From: Variovorax sp. Root411
GTDB lineage: Bacteria > Pseudomonadota > Gammaproteobacteria > Burkholderiales > Burkholderiaceae_C
NCBI RefSeq assembly: GCF_001425205.1
Contig: NZ_LMDW01000017.1
Coordinates: 42,244-106,243 of the forward strand
Direction of reading: 5' to 3'
Length of the DNA: 64,000 nucleotides
Each line of letters opens with the position of its first letter. The first letter of the stretch is position 1. The notes beneath the pieces were generated by a model. That model had not been told where the DNA came from. It searched no databases and was given only the letters and a program-made list of their open reading frames with translations. The position numbers were made by a program, and so were the translations under genes. This document shows positions 52,793 to 61,637 of the stretch, piece after piece.

Positions 52793-54571
52793 ATGGCCTA
52801 CCAGATCCCGCTGCGTGACATTCAATTCGTCTTGCACGAGCTGCTCCAGGTGCCGGCCATGCTGGAAGCCTGCGGCCAGCCGGAGCTGGATGGCGAGACC
52901 ATCGACCAGGTGCTCACCGCGGCCGGCCAGTTCGCGTCCGAGGTGATCGCGCCACTCAACGCGCCGGGCGACGCGCACGGTTGCAGCATGCCCTCGCCCG
53001 GCGTGGTGCAGACGCCGCCGGGCTTCAAGAAGGCCTATGACGAGTTCACGAAGAACGGCTGGGCCGGACTGGCGTGCAGCCCCGAGTTCGGCGGCCAGGG
53101 CTTTCCTTCGGTCGTGGCCAACGCGGTCTACGAAGTCTTCGGCGGCGCGAACATGGCGTGGGCCTCCTACCCCGGTATGTCGCATGCCACCTATGTGAAC
53201 GTGTCGGCCAACGGATCGGAGGAACAGAAGGCGCTCTACCTGCCGAAGATCGCCTCGGGCGAGTGGGCCGGCACCATGTGCCTCACCGAGCCCAATGCGG
53301 GCACCGACCTGGGCCTGATGCGCACCCGCGCCGTGGCGCAGCCCGACGGCAGCTACAGCGTCACCGGCAGCAAGATCTTCATCTCGGGCGGCGAGCAGGA
53401 CCTGACCGGCAACATCATGCACCTGGTGCTCGCGCGCATCGCTGATGCGCCGCCCGGCGTGAAGGGCATCTCTCTTTTCATCGTGCCGAAATTCATTCCC
53501 GATGCGAACGGCGCGGCCGGCGCACGCAACGGAGTGGTCTGCGGCTCCATCGAGCACAAGCTGGGCATCCACGGAAACTCGACCTGCACTATCAACTTCG
53601 ACGGCGCGGCCGGCTGGCTGCTGGGCGCGCCCAACAAGGGGCTGGCGGGCATGTTCGTGCAGATGAACCACATGCGCGTGCTCGTCGGCATGATCGCCAT
53701 CGGCCTGATGGAAGCGGCCTACCAGAAGGCCCTGGCCTATGCGAAGGATCGCCTGCAGGGCCGCACCAGCGGCGCAAGAACGTCCGGCGAAACGGCCGAC
53801 CCGATCATCGGACACGCCGACGTGCGCCGCATGCTGCTCACGCAGAAGGCGAACATCGAGGGCGCGCGCGCACTGGCGCTGTGGACCGCGCAGCTGAGCG
53901 ATCTTCAGCGTCTTCATCCTGACCCCGCCAGGCGCAACGAGACCGCCGAACTGCTCGGCCTTCTGACCCCGCTCGTGAAGGCGCTGTCGAGCGATCTCGC
54001 GGTGGAAGGCACGCTGCTCGCCATGCAGGTGTTCGGCGGGCACGGCTACATCCGCGAGAACGGCGTCGAGCAGCACCTCAGGGACGTCCGCATCGTCGGG
54101 CTCTACGAGGGCACCAACGGCGTGCAGGCCATGGACCTGCTCGGGCGCAAGGTGCTCGCCGACCAGGGCCGGCAGATGGGCGTCTTCCTGGACATGGCCG
54201 GCGCATTCGCCGAGACCTGCGGCCCGCGCGAGGCGATGCGCGAATTTTCGGAGCCGCTCGCCGCACTGGCTGCCGACATCAGGCAGCTCACCGGCGAGCT
54301 CGTGGCCACGTCGGCGGACGACCCGCATGCGGCAGGCGCCGCGGCCGCGCCTTACCTGCGGCTGGTCGGGCACCTGGCCCTCGCTTGGACCTGGGCGCGG
54401 ATGGCCGAGGTCGCATTGAGGAATGCGCAATCCACCGACCCGATCTATGCATCGAAGATTGCCACGGCCCGCTTCTACTTCCAGCGGCTGCTGCCGCAGA
54501 CGGCCGCGCTGTGCGGCGAGATCCGGGCAGGGTCGTCGGCGTTGATGGAGCCGGCCGTCGAGCTGTTCTGA
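52793..54571 (+). CDS. Acyl-CoA dehydrogenase (long C-terminally extended form)
   Basis: 592 residues, the AidB/DmdC-like long type. FAD and substrate motifs: GTMCLTEPNAGTDLGLMRT, ITGSKIFISGGEQDL-like VTGSKIFISGGEQDL and the catalytic Glu in LYEGTNGVQAMDLLG. The extra 120 C-terminal residues form the typical tail domain. It introduces the alpha-beta double bond in the same operon as the thiolase. Its TGA is immediately followed in the same frame by a ligase fragment. Confidence 0.92.
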   Translation: MAYQIPLRDIQFVLHELLQVPAMLEACGQPELDGETIDQVLTAAGQFASEVIAPLNAPGDAHGCSMPSPGVVQTPPGFKKAYDEFTKNGWAGLACSPEFGGQGFPSVVANAVYEVFGGANMAWASYPGMSHATYVNVSANGSEEQKALYLPKIASGEWAGTMCLTEPNAGTDLGLMRTRAVAQPDGSYSVTGSKIFISGGEQDLTGNIMHLVLARIADAPPGVKGISLFIVPKFIPDANGAAGARNGVVCGSIEHKLGIHGNSTCTINFDGAAGWLLGAPNKGLAGMFVQMNHMRVLVGMIAIGLMEAAYQKALAYAKDRLQGRTSGARTSGETADPIIGHADVRRMLLTQKANIEGARALALWTAQLSDLQRLHPDPARRNETAELLGLLTPLVKALSSDLAVEGTLLAMQVFGGHGYIRENGVEQHLRDVRIVGLYEGTNGVQAMDLLGRKVLADQGRQMGVFLDMAGAFAETCGPREAMREFSEPLAALAADIRQLTGELVATSADDPHAAGAAAAPYLRLVGHLALAWTWARMAEVALRNAQSTDPIYASKIATARFYFQRLLPQTAALCGEIRAGSSALMEPAVELF

Positions 54572-54859
54572 TCGGGGCGGCATGTACCCGAGGAGGTGCT
54601 GCTGCAGGACCCCCGTGTCGCGGATGCCGCGGTTTTCGGCGTGCCGAACGACGAGTACGGCGAAGAGATCAAGGCGGTCATCCAGCCGGCGCATCCGGAT
54701 TTCACAGGCCCGGCGGTCGCCGAGGCGCTGAAGGCACGCTGCCGCGAGCTGCTCGGTCCGCTCAAGGTGCCCAGGAGCATCGATTTCGAGTCCGACTTTC
54801 CCCGGCACGCGACTGGCAAGCTCCACAAGAAAGTGCTGCGCGATCGCTACCTGGCCTGA
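54572..54859 (+). pseudogene. C-terminal fragment of an acyl-CoA synthetase
   Basis: Directly after the dehydrogenase TGA, in the same reading frame, comes SGRHVPEEVLLQDPRVADAA then VFGVPNDEYGEE and the Lys-bearing ATGKLHKKVLRDRYLA. This is the small C-terminal domain of an AMP-binding ligase, starting at its SGG(E)N hinge. A GTG at 54596 could start an 87-residue product, but the adenylation domain is absent. A deletion removed it and joined the two genes. Confidence 0.8.
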
Positions 54860-54909
54860 AGGGTTCGATTCGCCGGCCCGCTTCGCAGCGAGCCGGCGGA
54901 TGTCCAAGG

Positions 54910-55896
54910 CTAGGCCAGCGCAGGCTCCATGAACCCGGCGAGCCGCTGCACGATCAGTTGCTCGGCCTCGTCCATGATGCGATCGATCAGCTCCTGCACC
55001 GTCGGAATGTCGTTGATCAGCCCAACCACCATGCCGCAGCTCCAGGCGCCCGCATCCATTTCGCCTTCCAGCATCACGCGCGGGTAGACGCCGGCCACCT
55101 GGTCGATGATGTCTTCGAACTTGAGGTCGGCGCCCTTTTCCTTCTCGATCCTGATCAGCTGCTCTACGGATGAATTGGTCAGCACGCGCTCGGTGTTGCG
55201 CAGCCCTCGCATCACGAGCCGCGTGTCGAGCTCGGTGGCGGCCACGATCGCGTCCTTCACGTTCTGGTGGATCGGCGCTTCCTGCGTCGCCACGAAGCGC
55301 GTGCCCATGTTCATGCCTTCGGCGCCCAACGCCAGCGCCGCCACCAGGCTGCGCGCGTCGGCCATGCCGCCGGACGCCACGAACGGAATCTTCAGCTCCT
55401 CGGCGGCGCGGGGCAGCAGGATCATGTTCGGCAGGTCGTCCTCGCCGGGGTGGCCGCCGCACTCGAAGCCGTCCACGCTCACGGCGTCGCAGCCGATCGC
55501 TTCGGCCTTGAGCGCGTGTCGCACGGAGGTGCACTTGTGGATGACCTTGATGCCGGCCTTCTTGAGCGCGGGCATGTAGGCCTCGGGACTGCGCCCCGCT
55601 GTCTCGACGATGCGAACGCCGCCTTCGGCGATGGCCGCGATGTACTCGGGGTATGGCGGCGAAGACAGGGTCGGCAGGAACGTGAGGTTCACGCCGAAGG
55701 GCTGGTCCGTCATCTCGCGGCAGCGGGCGATTTCCTTGGCCAGCAGCTCGGGCGTTTTCTGCGTCAGCCCGGTGATGAGTCCGAGCCCGCCGGCATTGGA
55801 GACGGCGGCGGCCAGTTCCGCGAAGCCGACATAGTGCATGCCGCCCTGGATGATCGGGTGGCGGATGCCGAAGAGTTCAGTAATGCGTGTCTTCAT
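54910..55896 (-). CDS. Nitronate monooxygenase family protein
   Basis: 328 residues. FMN barrel: PIIQGGMHYVGFAELAAAVS near 14-33, GVNLTFLPT, VDGFECGGHPGEDD and GGMADARSL. Members oxidise nitronates or, in this group, act as enoyl reductases or dehydrogenases of unknown substrate. It follows an SDR by 8 bases on the minus strand in the same TetR-motif regulon. Confidence 0.88.
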   Translation of the reverse strand: MKTRITELFGIRHPIIQGGMHYVGFAELAAAVSNAGGLGLITGLTQKTPELLAKEIARCREMTDQPFGVNLTFLPTLSSPPYPEYIAAIAEGGVRIVETAGRSPEAYMPALKKAGIKVIHKCTSVRHALKAEAIGCDAVSVDGFECGGHPGEDDLPNMILLPRAAEELKIPFVASGGMADARSLVAALALGAEGMNMGTRFVATQEAPIHQNVKDAIVAATELDTRLVMRGLRNTERVLTNSSVEQLIRIEKEKGADLKFEDIIDQVAGVYPRVMLEGEMDAGAWSCGMVVGLINDIPTVQELIDRIMDEAEQLIVQRLAGFMEPALA

Positions 55897-55903
55897 GTGT
55901 CTT

Positions 55904-56644
55904 TCACCAGGTTTCCATGTAGGGACGAAGGTCCATTTCGAAGGTCCATGCGTCTCGAGGCTGGGAGTGCAGGTACCAGTAGTTCTCCGCGATGTGCTCG
56001 GGGTTCAGGATGCCGTCCTGCTCCTTGAGCGCATAGCGTTCGGGAAAGTTGCTGCGGATGAACTCCGTGTCGATCGCGCCGTCGACCACGATGTGGGCCA
56101 CGTGAATGCCGCGCGGACCGAGTTCGCGCGCCATGCTCTGGGCCAGTGCGCGCAGCGCGTGCTTGGCGCCCGCAAAAGCCGCGAAATTCGCGGAGCCCCG
56201 GATGCCGGCCGTCGCGCCAGTGAAGAGAATCGTGCCGCGCCCTCTCGCGACCATTTTTCGGGCGACCTCGCGCGCATTCAGGAACGCGCTGAAGGTGGCC
56301 ATCTCCCAAATCTTCATGTACTTTCGCCCTGTCTCCTCCAGGATGCTGCTGGGCACGTTGGCGCCGATGTTGAACACCATCACCTCGATGGGCCCGTGCT
56401 CCTTCTCGATCTGGTCGATGAGGGCCACGACATCCTCCTCCTTGCGCGCATCGCTGCCGTAGCCGAACGCCTGGCCGCCGGCCGCGCGGATGCGCTCGAC
56501 CACCGGTTCGAGCTTGTCGGCGGAGCGCCGCGTCAGGCACGCGGCGTAGCCCTCGCGGGCAAAGCGTGCACCAATGGCGCCGCCTGTGGCGTCACCGGCG
56601 CCGACGACGAGAGCCACACCGCGGTGGTTGGCTGGATTGTCCAT
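55904..56644 (-). CDS. SDR family protein with Phe at the catalytic Tyr position
   Basis: 246 residues. The cofactor loop reads VVGAGDATGGAIG (GxxxxxG...G) instead of the standard TGxxxGxG, and the active site is Phe157-x3-Lys161 (FAGAK) in place of YxxxK. Lys is kept. The rest (FNIGANVPSS, GAIDTEFIR) is SDR-like. It may be a non-catalytic or differently acting member; a subgroup with this change exists, I believe. Operator motifs at 56661-56705 lie just upstream. Confidence 0.85.
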   Translation of the reverse strand: MDNPANHRGVALVVGAGDATGGAIGARFAREGYAACLTRRSADKLEPVVERIRAAGGQAFGYGSDARKEEDVVALIDQIEKEHGPIEVMVFNIGANVPSSILEETGRKYMKIWEMATFSAFLNAREVARKMVARGRGTILFTGATAGIRGSANFAAFAGAKHALRALAQSMARELGPRGIHVAHIVVDGAIDTEFIRSNFPERYALKEQDGILNPEHIAENYWYLHSQPRDAWTFEMDLRPYMETW

Positions 56645-56660
56645 GCGTTCTCCTTTAAAA

Positions 56661-56786
56661 AACGACCGTTAAGTCATCTAACGTTAATCAATGAACGTAC
56701 GTTTGTCAATCAAGAAAGAAATCCAGTGAAACCCCGTTGACGAGGCTGCATTATTCACATAGCTTCCGTTCATCAAACGTTCGTTT
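56661..56786. promoter_or_regulatory. TetR-type operator sites between SDR and isomerase operons
   Basis: AACGACCGTT at 56661-56670, AACGTACGTTTG at 56694-56705 and CGTTCATCAAACGTTCGTTT at 56767-56786. The last matches 51399-51417 in the pattern CGTTYAYCAAACGWTCGTT. They lie between divergent starts at 56644 and 56804. Confidence 0.65.
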
Positions 56787-56803
56787 ACTTAAAGGAGCCA
56801 TGA

Positions 56804-57394
56804 ATGCGCAAGTCGGTTGATTTTTTCTTCGATGTCGGCAGCCCGTCTTCCTACCTCGCGTGGACGCAGCTGCCGGCGCTGTGCGCCAGCCACGGCGCCG
56901 ACCTTGTGTACCGGCCGATGCTGCTCGGCGGCGTCTACCAGGCCACCGGCAACGCCTCGCCGGCCCAGATACCCGCCAAGGGACGCTATACGCAGATGGA
57001 CTACGAGCGCCACGCGCGCCGCTATGGCGTTCCCTTCCAGGGCAATCCGCACTTTCCGGTCATCACGCTGTTCCTCATGCGCGCGGTCACCGGGATCCAG
57101 CTGCGCCGTCCGGAACAGCTGCAGCAGCTGCTGGGCTGCGTGTTCAAGGCGCTGTGGATCGACGCGCTGAACCTGAACGATGCGCAGCTCACGGCCCGCA
57201 TCCTGGCCGAGGGCGGATTCGATTCCGCCGACATCGAGCGCCTGGCGCAGGACGCCGAGACCAAGGCCGCGCTGAAGGCCACGACGCAGGAAGCGATCGA
57301 GCGCGGCGTGTTCGGCGCGCCCACGCTCTTCGTCGGCGACCAGATGTTCTTCGGACAGGACCGCATGGACTTCGTTCGCGAAGCCCTGTCCTGA
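56804..57394 (+). CDS. 2-hydroxychromene-2-carboxylate isomerase family protein
   Basis: 196 residues, DsbA/kappa-GST fold. DFFFDVGSPSSYLAW near 6-20 carries the glutathione-activating Ser; FGAPTLFVGDQMFFGQDRMD is the C-terminal signature. AAGGAG is 6 bases from the ATG at 56804. Such proteins isomerise chromene carboxylates in naphthalene-like breakdown or other unsaturated acids; the ligase follows 30 bases later. Confidence 0.9.
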   Translation: MRKSVDFFFDVGSPSSYLAWTQLPALCASHGADLVYRPMLLGGVYQATGNASPAQIPAKGRYTQMDYERHARRYGVPFQGNPHFPVITLFLMRAVTGIQLRRPEQLQQLLGCVFKALWIDALNLNDAQLTARILAEGGFDSADIERLAQDAETKAALKATTQEAIERGVFGAPTLFVGDQMFFGQDRMDFVREALS

Positions 57395-57424
57395 GCCGCC
57401 GCCAACCGCACGAAGGAAAAACAC

Positions 57425-59101
57425 ATGGAACACCGACCCTGGCATGCCTCCTACCCCGCAGGGCTTCCCCGCGAGATCGTCCTGGACGACAGTGAAACCC
57501 TCGTCACCTTGCTCGAACGCGCGTTCTCGAGGCACAGTTCCAGGACGGCCGTCACCTGCGCCGGAGAATCTCTGACCTTCGCGCAGGTCGAGCATGCGTC
57601 GGCGCTGCTCGCGCGGTCCCTGCAAGCGGCCGGGCTCGAGCGCGGTGACAGGGTCGCCCTTCTGCTGCACAACAACCTCGTTTACCCCGTGGCTTTGGCC
57701 GCCATCCTGCGCGCGGGCATGGTGGGAGTGACCATGAACCCGCTCTACACGGCACGCGAGCTGGCGTACCAACTGGCCGATTCGGGCGCGTCCGCACTGG
57801 TGGCTGCCGAGCCGTTCATGGGGGTGGTCGCCGAGGTCCTCGGCCAGACACAGCTTCGGTATGTCATGACCGTGCCGATGCGACAGGTGAAGCAAGCATT
57901 GTTCGCGACGGGCGGGGATGCAGGTGCGCCAGCTGCGAACGATGGGCCTCGCATCGTCGGTTTGCGCGACGCGACCGCCGCGCTACCGGACGCCGAATTC
58001 ACCAGCGAGCACGTGCGCCCCTCCGACCTGGCTTTTCTGCAGTACACCGGCGGCACGACAGGTGTTTCCAAGGGTGCTTGCCTGACGCACCGTAGCGTGC
58101 TTGCCAGCTCGCTGCAGATGCGGTCATGGCTGGAATTGGCGCTTGACATCGACAACTTCGAGATCGTGACGCCGTTGCCGCTGTATCACATCTTTCCGCT
58201 CGGGGTGGCTTTGACGGCCCTTGCCAGCGGCGCTCACAACCGCCTGGTCGTCAATCCGCGCGACGCCCAGGCGCTTTGCACCGAACTCGAGCGGGCGCCC
58301 TTCGACATGCTGATCGGCGTCAACACGATGTTCAATGCCTTGGTGACGTTGCCCGAGCTGTCCGGCATCGACTTCTCCCGCTGCAACGTGGTCATCGGCG
58401 CCGGCGCCTCCATCCAGGCGGCCGTTGCAGCCAAGTGGGTTGCGGCCGGCGGCCCACCCATCACCGAGGCCTATGGGCTTACTGAAACGTCGCCCAGCGT
58501 TACCTTCAATGCGCCGGGGCGCAACGGCACCATCGGCGCGCCAGTGCCGTCGACCGACGTTCTCATCGTCGACGAGGCGGGCGAGCCGGTGCCGCTCGGC
58601 ACGCCCGGCGAGTTGCTGATCAAGGGCCCACAGGTCTTCGCGGGTTACTGGAACCGCGCAGACGAGACGCGCAGGTCTTTCACGCAGGACGGCTGGTTCC
58701 GCACCGGGGACATCGTCACCATGGATGCACAAGGTTTGATGTACATCGTCGACCGGAAGAAGGACATGATCCTGGTCTCCGGCTTCAACGTCTACCCGAA
58801 CGAAATCGAAGGCGTGGTCGCCATGCACCCGGACGTGCTCGAATGCGCATGCGTCGGGGTGCCCGACGAGCGTTCGGCGGAGGCCCCTCATCTCTTCGTC
58901 GTCCGCCGCGTACCTGGGCTGAGGGCGGAAGAGCTGGAAGCGCATTGCCGCAAGCTCCTTGCCGCATACAAGGTGCCTCGCTACATCACGTTCCTCGAGT
59001 CGCTGCCCAAATCAGCAGTGGGAAAAATTCTGCGCAAAGAATTGAGGCCAATTTCCAGCGGTGCCACGGATGCGGTACCCAAGGTTGAAGTCACCGGATG
59101 A
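57425..59101 (+). CDS. Acyl-CoA ligase (AMP-binding)
   Basis: 558 residues. YTGGTTGVSKGA, the AYGLTETSPSV core, GWFRTGDIV, SGFNVYPNEIEG and catalytic Lys in SAVGKILRKEL are intact. It activates a carboxylic acid for the thiolase/dehydrogenase set. A good ribosome site (GAAGGAAAAACAC) precedes the ATG. Compared with the fragment at 54572 this is the intact ligase of the regulon. Confidence 0.92.
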   Translation: MEHRPWHASYPAGLPREIVLDDSETLVTLLERAFSRHSSRTAVTCAGESLTFAQVEHASALLARSLQAAGLERGDRVALLLHNNLVYPVALAAILRAGMVGVTMNPLYTARELAYQLADSGASALVAAEPFMGVVAEVLGQTQLRYVMTVPMRQVKQALFATGGDAGAPAANDGPRIVGLRDATAALPDAEFTSEHVRPSDLAFLQYTGGTTGVSKGACLTHRSVLASSLQMRSWLELALDIDNFEIVTPLPLYHIFPLGVALTALASGAHNRLVVNPRDAQALCTELERAPFDMLIGVNTMFNALVTLPELSGIDFSRCNVVIGAGASIQAAVAAKWVAAGGPPITEAYGLTETSPSVTFNAPGRNGTIGAPVPSTDVLIVDEAGEPVPLGTPGELLIKGPQVFAGYWNRADETRRSFTQDGWFRTGDIVTMDAQGLMYIVDRKKDMILVSGFNVYPNEIEGVVAMHPDVLECACVGVPDERSAEAPHLFVVRRVPGLRAEELEAHCRKLLAAYKVPRYITFLESLPKSAVGKILRKELRPISSGATDAVPKVEVTG

Positions 59102-59194
59102 GTAGCTGAAGAGCCTTGCCATATGAGCAAATCAGTCCGCGTCGGTGCGCGACTTCTCAAGGGTGGATCAGCCTTCTGGAGCAATCAACGCTCG

Positions 59195-60188
59195 TCAGTC
59201 CAGCGTGATCTTCGCCGTGCGGATGTACGCGCCCCAACGGTCGTACTCCTTGAGAAAGAAGTTCTGATAGGCAGGCTGGCTCATGTGATCGGTGACCATC
59301 ATCAGCTTCTTCGTCTGCTCGACGGTCTGAGGCTCGCGCAACGCCGCGTCGATCGCGTCATGCAGGCGGTTGACTATGTCGGCGGGCAGGGCGGCAGGGC
59401 CGAAGATACCGATCCAGGGGCCCATGTTTATGTCGATGCCCAACTCGCGCATGGTCGGTACGTTAGGGAACTGTGCGATCCGTTCCGTCGCCGTGATCGC
59501 CAGCAGCCGCAGGGTGCCTGCGCGCAAGTGCGGTTCCAGCGTCGTCAGGCCGTTGATCGAGCAATCGATTTCGCCTGACCGCTGCGCCTGTATCAGTGGC
59601 GCCGTGCCGGAGTAGGGTACATGCAGCATGTTGATCTTGGTCGCCTGCATGAACGCTGCCATGGTGATGTGGCCGGTGCTTCCCTGCCCCCAGGATCCAA
59701 AGGTCAGAGGCTGTTTAGCGTCCTTTGCCATTGTCAGGAACTGCTCCAGTGTCTGTGCCGCGTTTGTGGCCAGGACTGCCAAGCCCAGAGGAAAGTAGCC
59801 TAGCGGGGCCACGGCCACAAAGTCTTTCCTGGTGTCGTAGGGAGCCTTCTTGAGCACCTGCGCTGCGACCGAATGGGAGTCGGCGCCGGCATAGACCAGC
59901 GTGTAGCCATCGGCGGGACTGCGCGCGGCGGCCAGGCTGCCGATGGTTCCAAGCGCGCCTGGGCGGTTGTCAACCACGATAGGCTGGCCCAGGGCGTTGC
60001 TGCAGACTCGGCGCGATGAGGCGCACGATCACATCGCCTGCGCCGCCGGCCGACCAAGGCACGATGATCTTGATAGGGCGGTCAGGATAGTGTCCCGTTT
60101 GAGCGGTAGCGCTCCCGAACATTGGGCCAAGCAGGCCCGCGCCGATGGCGGTCAGGACTTTGCGGCGCTTGGTTAGGCAATGGTTCAT
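59195..60188 (-). pseudogene. Bug family receptor broken by a frameshift
   Basis: The N-terminal frame from ATG 60188 (signal peptide KRRKVLTAIGAGLLGPMFGS, then YPDRPIKIIVPWSAGGAGDV) runs into a stop near 59967, while the rest continues in another frame from about 60000 (VVDNRPGALGTIGSLAAARS to TAKITLD at 59195). One extra C in CAACGCC at about 59993-60002 explains the break. The body is otherwise complete, so the break could be recent or a sequence error. Its ATG overlaps the HMG-CoA reductase stop by ATGA. Confidence 0.85.
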
Positions 60189-60657
60189 TTCGTCTCCTTG
60201 CTTTGATGGGGGCGGTCGCGCAACTCTTCGAGCAAAGCCAGAGCGCGATCACTGCGCACGTCACGTTCACCGGCCATTTGTTTGGCAATCTGATCGACTT
60301 CGTCGCCCGTGGCGCCAACGCCGAGCGCAATGTTGCGGGCATGCAAAGCCATATGTCCGCGCTGCGCGCCCTCGGTGGCCAGTACGCGCAAGGCGGCCAT
60401 GTTCTGTGCCAGTCCCACAGCGGCGACGATTTCGCCAAGCTCTCGGGCGGAAGTGACGCCCATGATCTTGAGGGCCAGACGGGCGAGAGGATGCGACCTG
60501 GTGGCACCGCCCACGATGCCCACCGGCATGGGGAGTTCGATCGTCGTGCCGACCAGGCTCCCTGCAGCGTCCTTTTCCCAAGCCCACTTCGGCAAGCGTA
60601 GGCATGCACACCGGCTTCCAATGCCCGATCGCCATCGCCCGTTGGGCGGACGTTCAT
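60185..60657 (-). pseudogene. Remnant of class II (degradative) HMG-CoA reductase
   Basis: The minus-strand end reads GSLVGTTIELPMPVGIVGGA, then TRSHPLARLALKIMGVTSA, AAVGLAQNMAALRVLATEG and RGHMALHARNIALGVGA, the class II HMG-CoA reductase C-terminal region with its catalytic His (GHMALHARN). A shifted frame upstream gives RALEAGVHAYACRSG, also family-typical. A frameshift near 60577-60590 and the missing N-terminal two thirds show a relic. Class II enzymes break down mevalonate. It was apparently in one operon with the Bug receptor. Confidence 0.75.
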
Positions 60658-60912
60658 GGACCTCCTGCACGGCCGTGAATCGGTGGGGCTGAGACGTAGG
60701 CGCGACCGGAACGTCCAGCGATTGAAAGTGCACGCGGGGCTCCAGTCGCCGCCCGTGAGAGCTGCCGCTGGGCGGCACTCGTTCGGAGCCACGGCGGCCA
60801 TCTGCTCGATCCAAGTGGCAGGCCGGGTCTTTGGTAAAGCAGTCAGCTGACCTGGAGAAGGATGAACGTCGGTTCTCGGAACCCGCACGATGACATCCGG
60901 CAACACTTCTTC
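60658..60912. other. Unassigned spacer
   Basis: Between the HMG-CoA reductase relic and the IS66 relic. Minus-strand frames are open but change frame and match no family I recognise; it may contain further decayed coding sequence. Confidence 0.3.
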
Positions 60913-61175
60913 CCGCACTCAGTGACACCCTGCGTGAAGCTGGCCTTACCCGCGTAGTCGTCGCACACCAGCTTGCCGATCCATCTCGTTGCCCTTCTAC
61001 AGGAAGGCGCGAGGGTGATCGTCGGCGCGGCTCTCCGCAAAGTCATAGACGACGGCCTGATCCCGAAGACACCGGGACAGTACGCCCAGAGATGCCTTGT
61101 GCGTCTTCTTCTTGCCCAGCGCAAGCATCGCCACCGGCGTCTCATCGGCGTGCAGTCCGTGGTGGCACAGGATCA
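60913..61175 (-). mobile_element. IS66-family transposase remnant
   Basis: Minus-strand frames give ILCHHGLHADETPVAMLALG then KKKTHKA, next (shifted) HLWAYCPGVFG, and later WIGKLVCDDYAGKASFTQGV followed by TE. These are consecutive pieces of the IS66 transposase core (HADETPVAML, LWAY, KLVCDDFAGYKASF). Several frameshifts and missing ends show an inactive piece. It lies about 30 bases from the tRNA terminator. Confidence 0.7.
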
Positions 61176-61203
61176 CCTAAGTTCAAGTGTTCCCACGGAG
61201 CGG

Positions 61204-61244
61204 ACAAAGAAAAACGGGTTGCAGCATTTCTGCTGCAACCCGTT
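61204..61244 (-). terminator. Intrinsic terminator of the tRNA operon
   Basis: A 14-base perfect stem AACGGGTTGCAGCA / TGCTGCAACCCGTT with a four-base loop lies at 61213-61244. On the minus strand it is followed by TTTCTTTG, so it ends transcripts coming from tRNA-Asp. Confidence 0.85.
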
Positions 61245-61252
61245 GATTTTAT

Positions 61253-61329
61253 TGGCGGAGTGGACGGGACTCGAACCCGCGACCCCCGGCGTGACAGGCC
61301 GGTATTCTAACCAACTGAACTACCACTCC
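61253..61329 (-). tRNA. tRNA-Asp (GTC)
   Basis: 77-base cloverleaf on the minus strand starting GGAGTGGTAGTTCAGTTGGT, anticodon GTC in CCTGTCACG, TPsiC GGTTCGAGTCC, encoded CCA end. The acceptor stem GGAGTGG pairs with CCACTCC. Confidence 0.97.
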
Positions 61330-61398
61330 TGGTAGACAACGTTCACTCCTTGCGGAGCCAAGTGCTGACGACTTGTGCCTGCTTCACTTGCGTGAAAC

Positions 61399-61474
61399 TG
61401 GCGACCCTACGGGGATTCGAACCCCGGTAGCCACCGTGAAAGGGTGGTGTCCTAGGCCTCTAGACGATAGGGTC
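61399..61474 (-). tRNA. tRNA-Glu (TTC)
   Basis: 76-base cloverleaf on the minus strand starting GACCCTATCGTCTAGAGGCC, anticodon TTC in CCTTTCACGG, TPsiC GGTTCGAATCC, encoded CCA. The acceptor stem GACCCTA pairs with TAGGGTC. Confidence 0.97.
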
Positions 61475-61525
61475 AAAACCTTGGACGTGCTGCGATCAGC
61501 ATCTCTAACCTTCTCGACACTTTGA

Positions 61526-61601
<76 letters not shown>

Positions 61602-61637
61602 GTGTGGGTGTCGAGCCTCGAATTATAGCCCGATTTT

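Noticed and set aside
52778..55534. 918-residue open frame on the minus strand
   Set aside because: Antisense to acyl-CoA dehydrogenase and to part of the nitronate monooxygenase; low-complexity Arg/Gly/His composition.
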